From NCBI GenBank assembly GCA_027625915.1, contig JANTQA010000012.1, positions 2,945,001 through 3,009,000 of the forward strand: a DNA stretch of 64,000 nt, written 5' to 3'. This document shows, in pieces, positions 49,530-59,660 of the stretch; the first letter of the stretch is position 1, and each line of letters begins with the position of its first letter. The stretch is from Anaeramoeba flamelloides. Lineage: Eukaryota > Metamonada > Anaeramoebidae. The position numbers were made by a program, and so were the translations under genes. The notes under the pieces are model-generated. The model saw only the letters and a program-made list of their open reading frames with translations, ran no database searches and had not been told where the DNA came from.

Positions 49530-52500
49530 TTAATCATAATATAATGAACCAGCAAAAACGATATCTCGTTTAATTAATTTCATTCCTTCTTCCATTTTAT
49601 GATATAATTCCAAATTCCCGATCACTCTTGCAGCATTTTTCACATTTTTACATAATTCATTAATCCTCATAATGCATCTAACGATTGATCCTTCAAGAAC
49701 ATCTGTAATCTCCATTAAGTCGATAAACTGTGTACCCTTTGCCCACTCGTAAACGACTTCCATCATACCAAATTTTAAACTGTCTGTGACAGAACCCTTT
49801 TCATTATTGTCAACTTCGTATTTGGCCTGTATATCATCAATCTCGTTAGCAATTTCTAATAATTTATTTTTAACAACTACCAAATTGTTTGGGAGTTCAT
49901 TCATATCTCTAACCTTTTCCTCGAAAATCAAGCATGACAGTGCAGACAGGATTTCTTCGATTGACATTTTAGGAAACACATTATTAAATATCAGTTCTGT
50001 TGCCATTAATCCTCTTGCTGAAATTATTTCGCAGGCTACCCTGCCTTTCAATTGAATAATATTGTCTTCATTGATATAATTTAATTCCTTTAATACTAAC
50101 AACATTTTTTCCAAATTTGGTTTCAGCTTTAAACTTTCATCCGAAATATCAAATGTTAACTCTTCGACCTCTGAAATTATTTGATCTCTTTCCTTATATA
50201 AATAATAGTGCTCGTCTTTTTTTGGGCAATTGTGACATTTCAATTTTTCAAATTCTTTAACATAATGATCACGATCATAGTAATAATCTTCAAAATCTAA
50301 ATCGTCAATGTTTAATTTTTTAATTTGCGCTGATTTTTTTTTGGGGTTTATCGAATACTTATAAATCTGGTTTACTACTAAATTTAAATCTTTAGAATTG
50401 CTTGTATTTAATTTTTTGAAATTTTGCTTTTTCACATTTTTTAATTGTTTTGGTAAATTAATTTTTAAATCTGAAATCATTGATACTTGTGAAATTGCAA
50501 TTGTAATTATTTCAATTTCAATATCTGGTATATTTTTACTATTCTTCTTCTTTTTGTTGTTTTTCTTCTTGTTGCTGTTATTCTTGTTGCTGCTATTCTT
50601 TTTCTCACTTACAACTTCCTCTTCTAAATCGCCGTTTTGATTAGGCTTAATTATTAAGACTAAATATTGGTTTTTTCCATTTTTTTTCAAAACAACTCCA
50701 AAAATACCATGGATACCTTTATAGGAAATAGACAATACTCTACCAGGACTCAACAGCTTTAATAAAAATTGAGAATTTAAAAACACTGACTCAATTTTTT
50801 CAGAAATATCAGATATTTGATTATTCAGATAATAAAAATCCTCGATATCCGGCTGACCATAGATGCAACGAATTTCTTTTAAATTTTGATAATTAAATTT
50901 TAATTCGATCAATCTTTTTCTTTTTGTTGGTATTTGGATTTGGCCATAGAATTCGCTAAATGATCGTTTGATCATATCTTCAACTTTGAGTTCTTCAATT
51001 CTAATCAAATTCAAGGTCATTAAATAGGTTAATTTAAACTTGGAACTTAGGCTGGTTTCTTTACCCAAGATTAAATGATTTAATTCATTCGCCCAGGGCA
51101 ACCGATCGTCATCGCATGCAATGATAACTGTACCAACTGAATCCAATCCTCTTCTTCCCGATCTGCCAGACGATTGTGTATATTCCCCGGGCGTCAAATC
51201 TCTCATTTGGAACCCATCAAACTTCCGGTAGCCATTGAATACGACCGATCGCGCGGGCACATTTACTCCGATGGCAAACGTTTCGGTGGCAAATAAAATT
51301 TTGACGTATCCCTTGGAAAAGCACATTTCAGTGATTTCCTTAACGATGGGCAACATTCCAGAATGGTGAACTGCAATTCCTCTCATTAATAACATTCTCG
51401 TTTTATTGATTTGTGGTAAATCACGATCAACTAATGGTATACGTTCCAAACTTTTATTAAAGAATGTTTTAATTTTATTTTTTTGATATTTGGTGGTAAA
51501 GTCTTGCCCTAAATACTTTGGTATTTGCTCACATTTCTTTTTTGAGAAGGAAAAGATAATGACTGGTAACAAATTTAGAGAACTCAATTTCTTTATTAAT
51601 CTATTCCAATAGCCCTTCCCCTTTGAAAAATTCCTTTTATTAAACCCTCTCCCACCTCCTCTCCCCCGGCCTCTGCCTCCATATTTATTTTTCGAGTCTT
51701 GTTCTTTCTCCCTTTTTAATTGTGTAGCCTTCGAATATTCTTTGTCAAGAAAGTGTCGATCGCGATCAACTACTTTGAACATTTCATCGTTGAAATATAG
51801 ATGATGCTCGAGTGGCACAGGCCGCTTCAACGTTCTTACCACATACACCGTTTTATCTTTCACCCTCGCAATCCATTCTGAAACCTCCAAATAATTTTCC
51901 ACAGTTGCAGATAGCATTATCAATTTGATATGTGACGGCACAAGCACTAAGCATTCCTCCCATACAACACCTCGATCTTGATCATTTAAATAATGGATCT
52001 CATCAAAGATGATAAATTCGATTTCCTTAATCAAATCAGCTCCTTTATAAATCATGGACCTTAAAATCTCTGTTGTTACAATTAAAATGTTTGCATCAGA
52101 TTGGATCGAAACATCACCAGTGATGATACCGACATTTTTGTTCCCAAACTTTTTTCGAAATTCAACATACTTTTGATTCGACAGAGCCTTGAGTGGGGAC
52201 GTGTAAATGCACCGTGTGCAATTCTTTAATGCTAATGCAATCGCATATTCGCCAACAACAGTCTTACCGGCAGATGTGTGCGCAGCAACAAAGACATTAT
52301 GCCCCTTTTCTAAATGTAAAACAGCTCTCTTTTGGAAATTGTCAAGCTCAAATGGGAATTTCAGTGCAAGGTTTGGTATGAGATGATAAAAATCTTTGAC
52401 GCTGCTATTATCGATTTTGACCCATTTTTTTGCTTTTTGAGGTGGCTTTTTTTTTAAATTGGTGGTTGCAATTTTGTTTTTTTCTTCGTTACCTTTGCTG

Positions 52501-53282
52501 TTGGTTTGTTCTTTTTCTTTTTGATTTTCTTCGTTATTTGTCTCTTCTTGCTCTTGCTCTTGCTCTTGTTCTTGTTCTTGTTCTTTTTCTTTTTTTTCTT
52601 CGCCATTTTCAAATTCGTTCAAATCAAAAGATTTTAAAATGTCAAGATAACCGGAATGTTCTTCTTCTTTACTTTGGCTTTCAATTTCTTGTTTTTTTTC
52701 CTTCCCTTCTTTGGTTTCTTCTTTACTGATAATTTTTTTTTCTTGTTCTTGTTCTTGCTCTTGCTCTTGCTCTTGTTCTTGTTCTTGTTCTTGTTTATAT
52801 TTGCTTGAATCAAAATTTGGAATTTCATTTAATAAACCAACACCAGTAAGAAGCGATTTAATATATTTGGTCTGATCTTCGATCGATTGCTTTTCCTTTT
52901 CCTTTTCCTTTTCTTTTTCTTTTTCTTCTTCATTTTTTTGTTCACTTAAATTATATGTAGAGCCTGTGGTAATATGAAAAGGCTGGTTTTGAGTCGAGCC
53001 ACGATGAAATTTTGTACCACGACGAAATGCTTTTCTTTGAAAGGAAGTCGAATTTATGGAATTTTGATGGAGATTAGAAACACTAACCTCACTAAAAGAT
53101 GTTGGCATACCCGTTTTTAAATCAAACTGAAATTTTATTTCGCTGATTGATTCCTCAGGAAATAAATCAACTTGCCCCATACTATAAGAATCACTACTTC
53201 TTTTAATTGGAAATAATGGTGTTGGCGAGTCTAAAGAAAGAAGTGTTGAATTCAAGACTTCATCAAGATCTGGTAATTCCAT
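49530..53282 (-). CDS. SKI2: Ski2-type DExH RNA helicase (Ski complex, cytoplasmic exosome cofactor)
   Basis: 3'-5' RNA helicase that, with Ski3 and Ski8, feeds mRNA to the cytoplasmic exosome. 1250 residues from the ATG at 53282 (MELPDLDEVLNS), close to the family length; the frame runs upstream to 53357 without being needed. Motifs: Walker A AAHTSAGKT (about 338), TSPLKALSNQK, TGDVSI, DEIH box FIIFDEIHYLNDQDRGVVWE (about 427), SATVEN (about 457), and motif VI QSSGRSGRRGLDSVG (about 706). The C-terminal half has the Ski2/Mtr4 arch-type segments and DSHCT end. The GADLIKEIEF-DEIHYLNDQDRG context matches Ski2 better than Mtr4. Oddities: two long QEQEQE tracts near the N-terminus and an Arg/Gly-rich insert (GGRGRGRGGGRGF) between the two RecA lobes. 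No intron evident. It converges on the receptor gene across 4.1 kb. Confidence 0.93.
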   Translation of the reverse strand: MELPDLDEVLNSTLLSLDSPTPLFPIKRSSDSYSMGQVDLFPEESISEIKFQFDLKTGMPTSFSEVSVSNLHQNSINSTSFQRKAFRRGTKFHRGSTQNQPFHITTGSTYNLSEQKNEEEKEKEKEKEKEKQSIEDQTKYIKSLLTGVGLLNEIPNFDSSKYKQEQEQEQEQEQEQEQEQEKKIISKEETKEGKEKKQEIESQSKEEEHSGYLDILKSFDLNEFENGEEKKEKEQEQEQEQEQEQEETNNEENQKEKEQTNSKGNEEKNKIATTNLKKKPPQKAKKWVKIDNSSVKDFYHLIPNLALKFPFELDNFQKRAVLHLEKGHNVFVAAHTSAGKTVVGEYAIALALKNCTRCIYTSPLKALSNQKYVEFRKKFGNKNVGIITGDVSIQSDANILIVTTEILRSMIYKGADLIKEIEFIIFDEIHYLNDQDRGVVWEECLVLVPSHIKLIMLSATVENYLEVSEWIARVKDKTVYVVRTLKRPVPLEHHLYFNDEMFKVVDRDRHFLDKEYSKATQLKREKEQDSKNKYGGRGRGRGGGRGFNKRNFSKGKGYWNRLIKKLSSLNLLPVIIFSFSKKKCEQIPKYLGQDFTTKYQKNKIKTFFNKSLERIPLVDRDLPQINKTRMLLMRGIAVHHSGMLPIVKEITEMCFSKGYVKILFATETFAIGVNVPARSVVFNGYRKFDGFQMRDLTPGEYTQSSGRSGRRGLDSVGTVIIACDDDRLPWANELNHLILGKETSLSSKFKLTYLMTLNLIRIEELKVEDMIKRSFSEFYGQIQIPTKRKRLIELKFNYQNLKEIRCIYGQPDIEDFYYLNNQISDISEKIESVFLNSQFLLKLLSPGRVLSISYKGIHGIFGVVLKKNGKNQYLVLIIKPNQNGDLEEEVVSEKKNSSNKNNSNKKKNNKKKKNSKNIPDIEIEIITIAISQVSMISDLKINLPKQLKNVKKQNFKKLNTSNSKDLNLVVNQIYKYSINPKKKSAQIKKLNIDDLDFEDYYYDRDHYVKEFEKLKCHNCPKKDEHYYLYKERDQIISEVEELTFDISDESLKLKPNLEKMLLVLKELNYINEDNIIQLKGRVACEIISARGLMATELIFNNVFPKMSIEEILSALSCLIFEEKVRDMNELPNNLVVVKNKLLEIANEIDDIQAKYEVDNNEKGSVTDSLKFGMMEVVYEWAKGTQFIDLMEITDVLEGSIVRCIMRINELCKNVKNAARVIGNLELYHKMEEGMKLIKRDIVFAGSLYYD

Positions 53283-54436
53283 CTTTCGATTAAAATAAAA
53301 AAAAATATTAAATAAATAAAAAGTAAAAAAAAAAAAAAAAATGAAAGGATTAAACAATCAAATCTCAGGAGTAATTCTTCAAGACAAATTGTTTTGTTTT
53401 GAAATTAATTCTTGTTTTTAAGTGGGAAAATTTTGTTTATTTTATTCCTTTTATTTTAAAAAGTTTACAAATGAATAATTTGGTTTTTTTTTTTTTACAT
53501 TAAATTTTTAAGGTTGTACAAAAGTATAATGAAAAAGTCAATGAGATCCATCTCCGAGAACAAAAATGAAAAAAAGTTTATTGTCACTATAAATATAATA
53601 ACCCATTATTATTTTGTGGTTTGTGTTTTTCTAAAATAGAGAGTTTATTTTTGAGACATTTGAGAATTAAATCTGATTTTTGTTTTCTAAAAGGTTGAAA
53701 AGTTGTGATAAAATCGTTTATAAATTCATGTTGGGTAACAAACAATTTTATCGAAAAATTACTTAGCCTGAAAAGGAAAAACTATTTTAATAATTAAGTT
53801 CTAGGTTTTTAGGTGAAATCATAGAAAATGTAAATAAAATTATTTTTGAAAGAGTTCAATTATCCCTCATTAAATGAATAAATTGAAAAAATTTTTACAA
53901 TCAAAATTGGAAATTTTCCCCAATTCAACAATTTTCATCAATCTTTTCCTTATTAGATACTACGAAATTTGATTTGAATATTTCATATTTTCTATTTCAA
54001 ATCTATACTCAAAACGATTTCTTTAGCTTTTCGAAATATTTTTTTCAGCTGGTTTGATTTTAAACCACTTTATTCCCTAAGATAATTGTTAAACCGCAAA
54101 TAATTAAAAAATCCCTCTTCAATTATTTGGACATATTTCCTTATTCATTGTGTTCATTTTTTTTTTTTTTTTGTTAGTAATTTAAATACTTATTACTTTA
54201 AAACAAAGCATATTTTAAAAAATTTAGCAAGTGTCCAAAAAATTTGAATCTTTCTAGGTATAAAAAGAAACATACCAATAAGCCTATAACAACAAGAAAA
54301 CGTGAAATAGTGTTCTTTAAATAAAATAGCAAAAATAGTATAGAGAATTTTAAAGATCCATTTATATTCTTTTTAATAGAAAAATTCAAAAAAAAGATGT
54401 TTTTATGGATTTTAATAAAAAATACCTTTTTTATTA

Positions 54437-54633
54437 CAGTCAGTTTCACTTTTAAGGCACAAACCATCAACGAAATTTAAGGCACAAAAAAATCACAAAT
54501 TAAGGCACAAAATTTGGAATTTTTTTTTTTACAATTTATTTTTACTAGATTGTGTATTTTGTGCTTTAATTTGAGATTTTTTTTGTGCCTTAAATTTCGT
54601 TGAAAGTTTGTGCCTTAAAAGTGAAACTGACTG
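54437..54633. mobile_element. TA-flanked palindromic MITE, copy 1
   Basis: 197 bases, CAGTCAGTTTCACTTTTAAG at left and its exact reverse complement CTTAAAAGTGAAACTGACTG at right, with TA immediately on both sides. GGCACAAA boxes recur along both arms, so nearly the whole element can fold back. It is almost identical to the copy at 56581-56777. The CAGT ends and TA flanks are those of Tc1/mariner-type elements. Confidence 0.9.
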
Positions 54634-54856
54634 TATTGTTACATATTCTTATTTTATATGTATCCGTTTTATCTTGTAAATAAGATTTTTTTTCTTTTTC
54701 TATTTAAAAAACAGAGAAGAAGACAAATAATCAAATGATAAGATTTGAATTTGATGAGGAAATTATTGGCGAATTGAAACCATAGATTCATTTAAATGTT
54801 CATATATACAATTGCCTTGTATTACATGTTGTACCAACTTCTGGCAGGTACATAAA

Positions 54857-55053
54857 CAGTCATTTTCACTTTTAAGGCACAAACTTTGGATGGAAATTAA
54901 GTTACACAAAAAATCTCCAATTAGAACACAAAATTCAAATTGGAGTAAAATAATTTGTGTAAAATAAAATTCCAAATTTTGTTCGTTAATTTGAGATTTT
55001 TTATGTACCATAAATTCCATTCAAAGTTTGTGTCTTAAAAGTGAAACTAACTG
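54857..55053. mobile_element. TA-flanked palindromic MITE, copy 2
   Basis: 197 bases from CAGTCATTTTCACTTTTAAG to CTTAAAAGTGAAACTAACTG, 223 bases after copy 1. Its arms differ more than those of copies 1 and 3. TA is present on the right; the left neighbour is AA. Confidence 0.85.
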
Positions 55054-56580
55054 TAATATCCTGTACTTGGATTACATTCTGTCAATTAATATATTAGATA
55101 AAGGGTATAGAGCTTAAGAGGCAATCCAAAAATTTCCGATATTATTAAAATAATAAGAAAGAAAAAAAAATAACCATTGAAAACCAGAGACACAAAACAA
55201 AAATTTAAAGTTTAAAGGATTAAGGTCTACCAAGGAGTAGTCTAGGATCAAATAATGTTGTTATTGGGCTTAACCACATTCCTGCTACATGGTTTAAATG
55301 TCTCTAAAAAATCGATTATCAAGTAGTAATATTTGTTGATCTCATCAATTAAAAATGATCTTTGTGTTATTAAAAAAACCAACAATTTCAGAATGAAATC
55401 TGCTTTTTGTCATAAATTTAAAGGTTGAATTAGCAATTTTCAGATTATAAAGTTGCAAAATATCTTTCTTAAATTTGTGGCGAAATGTAGATTAGTTATT
55501 ATAAAAATTCGTTTTTTTTAAAAATTAAATAATTAATTAATAAAGTTTTTTGACAAATTATTTCTCAAATCATTGAAATATATTGATTATACAAGTATCT
55601 TTATCAAAAAAAAAACGAAAATAATCAATCTTTGTACTTTTATGTTGCTGATTATTGAGTTAATCTTTGAAATTAAAAAATTATAAAAATAGTTACTTTT
55701 TGGAAGTTCTGAATCTAAATTATTCAATATCGGAATACTATATTTTCGGTTTCTATTTTTAGATTTGGAAAAGGAATTAAAAAAAAATTTTTCAAACTGA
55801 AACTTTTTTAATAGTGATCATTAGTAAAAAATGTCATAATATATTGTGCAATAAGATAAATAATAGATTTTTTCGAACTATTTGAGCCATTTAGCACTAA
55901 TACCATTTACATCCAATTACAACATACTTTGGTTATAGAGAAATCTATGGTGACGCTAATTCCTTAAGTAAAAATCCTCTTTTCAATTTTTTTATCTCTT
56001 TTATTTTTTGTTTTACATTTCTTTTTTTTTTTGTATGTTTTTTTTTAAAAAAAATTATTTCTGCCCTCCTTTTTTCAAAGAAAATCTATTCTATGAGTTA
56101 TAATCTTGCTTACGTTATGACTCAAGTTAAAAAATCTTAAAAATTTAGGGGTTCTGGACAATATTGTTGTCATTTTTTTGAATTAAAATTCTTTCACAAT
56201 AAACAACAATACAAAATAATCATTTTTTCTTTACTTAAATTTGATGTTATTATAAAACTTTTTTAAAAAAGATGATTTATTATTTTTGAATTAATGTTAT
56301 TAATTCAAGACCTAACTTGAAAGTCCAATTTCAATTTGAATAAAGGAAATAAATATTAATTCCTATCTTCAATCTTTGTTTTTTTTTTAAAAAAACAATA
56401 ATTAGAATTTTAAATGGGATAAAGGTTATCATCAAGGTTTTTAACTCAATAGTTGATTTTTTTGATTTTAATTTATACTTTTTTCAAAATCTTTTTTAAT
56501 TAAAGGGTCAGTACTCTATAACAAAAAGACAAAATTTCAAAATATATTATAGCTGGTATACTCAACTTACAAAATTTATA

Positions 56581-56777
56581 CAGTAAGTTTCACTTTTAAG
56601 GCACAAACTTTCAACGAAATTTAAGGCACAAAAAAATCACAAATTAAGGCACAAAATTTGGAATTTTTTTTTTTACAATTTATTTTTACTAGAATTTGAA
56701 TTTTGTGCTTTAATTTGAGATTTTTTTTGTGCCTTAAATTTCGTTGAAAGTTTGTGCCTTAAAAGTGAAACTGCCTG
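56581..56777. mobile_element. TA-flanked palindromic MITE, copy 3
   Basis: 197 bases from CAGTAAGTTTCACTTTTAAG to CTTAAAAGTGAAACTGCCTG with TA on both sides. It matches copy 1 almost base for base, so the two look recent. No coding sequence. Confidence 0.9.
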
Positions 56778-59660
56778 TATATTCAAAGCATCAAAAAACT
56801 CTTATATACTAAAAAAACACAAAAAAGAATTTTTTTTTTGTGAGATCAATTTTTTTTTTCGATTTTTATTGAAAAAGAAAACATTTAAATTTATTTTATT
56901 TCTCACATTATAAAATTTTTATCCATTTTATTGGCCACTTCCACCATTATTATTCAATAAAAAGTCTTTGTTACATGGACTATTAAAATAAAGATTTTTT
57001 TTAATTTTTTTCCACTCCCATGACTGAATCTTCTTTTTAGTGGGAAGAAGAGTTACAAAAGAAAAAGATCAAGTATTTACTTACTAATACTATGACACCG
57101 AAACACAAAAGTAAGATTAACTTGAAAAAAAATAAAAAAAAAATAGTTAAGCCTAAAAATTATTAAATTTTCAAGTAAATATAATCAAAAACAAAAAGAA
57201 AAAAAATTACAACAACATAAACAACTGATCTCCAAGTGAACCTTAATGATCAATTATCAAATTATTAAATCAACCCAAAGTATTATGGCTGTGATTTTTG
57301 GAGTCTTTAATTAAAGATAGCATCTTTTTTTTTTAGTTTTTTTTTTGATTTTTTAACCATAACTTCTTATAAACCCCTTTTAAATTTCTTTTTTCTTTTT
57401 AATTTTTTGTTTATGCTTTTTAATCATAAAAACATTTTGGTGTTTCTGACCTTTTAATAATAGTGGAATATAGATTTTTCCACTTAACTTATCTTTGAGG
57501 AAATTTAAGTAAAAGATTCCCAAGAGTTTAATTTTAACTTTGTATCTCAATAAAAATAAAGTTTTTATTTTCTATTTGAGATAATTATTTTTGAAAACAA
57601 AAAAAAAAAAAAAAAATATTTATGTAACTAATTGAAAAAAGTTATATTGATTTAATAAGAATAGTTATAAATATTGATTTTTTAAATTTGTTTACAAATT
57701 TCACTTAGAAAATGTTTTTTTATATGATGATGAAATTTGATTTTTCAATAATAAAATTTTATTCAAGATATTTGGGAATTAAGTAATTATATCCCCAGAA
57801 TTCAAAATCAATTTTTTTTTTGATTACATAAAGGATTTAAATTGCTATAAGGTTAGTTGTGAATAAGACCAAACAGTTTGTTAAAAAAATTTTTCAAAAT
57901 TGAAAATTTTTTTTGCAATTTTTTTTCATTTTTTGAAAACCGAAAAGAACTTTTTTGAAATTTTAAAGAATAAAAATTTTTTGCTAAATATATCTCAATT
58001 GAATTGATAAATGTTTGATAAACTTATATCAAATATTCATTTATTAAACCCTCTATACTCTAATTAGTTTTATTGGCTAAGATTTGAATTGAAATTTTAA
58101 TCAAAGAAAAAGAAACCCAAATAAAAAAATTGCTTTCGAAATGAATATTTTCAAACATAAAACTAAAGATATAGGTTTTCCCATTTTCAAGAATTAATTA
58201 AATTGTTAATAAAAATAATAGGTTACTTTTCTTCGTTTTATCTTGGAAACATAAGAATTTTGTATTTTAAAAAAATAACTCAAATTAGTAAATTGTTTAC
58301 ATGGGTTAATTCATCTATTTCACAAACCGAAAAAAAAATTCCAAAAAAAAAAATTTTATTAAGATCTTTATAAGATTACATTTTATTTTACGACAATACT
58401 TCTCCCTTAAAGAAGTTTTTGTTCAAAAAATCATAGATTGAATGGCTTGTCCATTCAAAGTGATTTCTTCTTTACTTTCTCTTCCAATCTAAGAAGATAA
58501 ATCCAAAGTCAATTAGAAAAAATATACTTTGGCCGATTTTTTTTTTGAGTTTATTCTTGATTTGTACAAGGATTTTTGGAAATGTAATCTTTCTTGTTTG
58601 GTCTTCAAAATGAAAAGGTTTGTTTCAAAAGTGCAGTTTTAGAGGTCTATTTTTTATTGGTTTATTCTTTTGTTAGTTTTGATCATTCGTATAAACGCAT
58701 TTCGAGATCCAAAACTAAATTAAGGACTATCTGAATTTTATGCTCTGTGGGCATTGAAATACAATACAGTAAATAGATTAAGACCTTTAAAATAGAATGA
58801 ATTCAGGGAAAGTCAAAATATTGCCAATTTTTAGCAATTTAAGATTTTGACTAAAATCATTTATTGATCCAAAAACTTTTCGAAAAATCCCAACAAAACA
58901 AGGCAAAAATAAAAAGCTATTTTTTTTGATATTAGGAAAACGTCACTCTACTTGCTTTTCAAATGGGTGGTTACACTCACCTCAATCTCTAACATATTTC
59001 AATATAAAGTGGAGTGACATTTTCCCAATATCATTTTGGAAGTCGAAAATTTTGAGAAAAAATTTTTGGATTTTACCAAGGGAATTTTTTTTTCGTTTCT
59101 GTGAAGGATCTAAATTTTGCATTTTAACAAGATCTATTAACTCAGCATTCTTTTGAGTTCATAATTCGTGTTGTGGGTATTAAAGTAATAGCCACTGGGA
59201 ATAAAATTCGAATAATCCTTAAATGAAACCAAAAATTTTATCAAAAAAAATGTTCAAAAAATTGAAAAAATTAAAAGATTCAACTCTTGTTCAACTTTGA
59301 ATTTGTTTTTTTTAAAAATATAGCAGTGTACAATATTTTGGTTTCATACACCCAATATCTCAAAAAACTCAAAAAATCTTTTTTTCAACAAGGTTCTCAT
59401 AATTAGAAATGTAAAAAAGGGTTAAATCAAGAAAGTTTCTGAATTTTACAAAATGTCTGAAATATAAATTCTAATTCTGATTTAATTGTTTATTGAAGAA
59501 AAAAATAAACCTTTTAAGCGAATCAATATCAGGAGTTATTTACCATAAGGTAAATTTAAAAAGATTGCAATACCTAGTGATCCTTTAAATTTCATTCACG
59601 TTCTTGTAAATTTTGAAGTTAAAAAATTATTTCATTTTTTTTCAAAAATTATTTTATTTG

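Larger units (their letters stand above)
53283..59660. other. Intergenic, with three palindromic MITEs
   Basis: About 6.4 kb between the divergent Ski2 and Kelch-BTB genes, so both promoters should lie here; none is recognisable. It holds three TA-flanked palindromic elements (54437-54633, 54857-55053, 56581-56777). The rest is A/T-rich, with no frame or RNA gene I would support; an open frame at 58926-59156 is not protein-like. Confidence 0.55.

Noticed and set aside
52430-52729. Leu/Val-rich plus-strand frame looking like membrane helices
   Set aside because: Antisense of QEQEQE tracts in the Ski2 gene.
49530-53357. Assignment as Mtr4 instead of Ski2
   Set aside because: The sequence around the DEIH box (GADLI, NDQDRGVVWE) and the long N-terminal extension fit Ski2 better.
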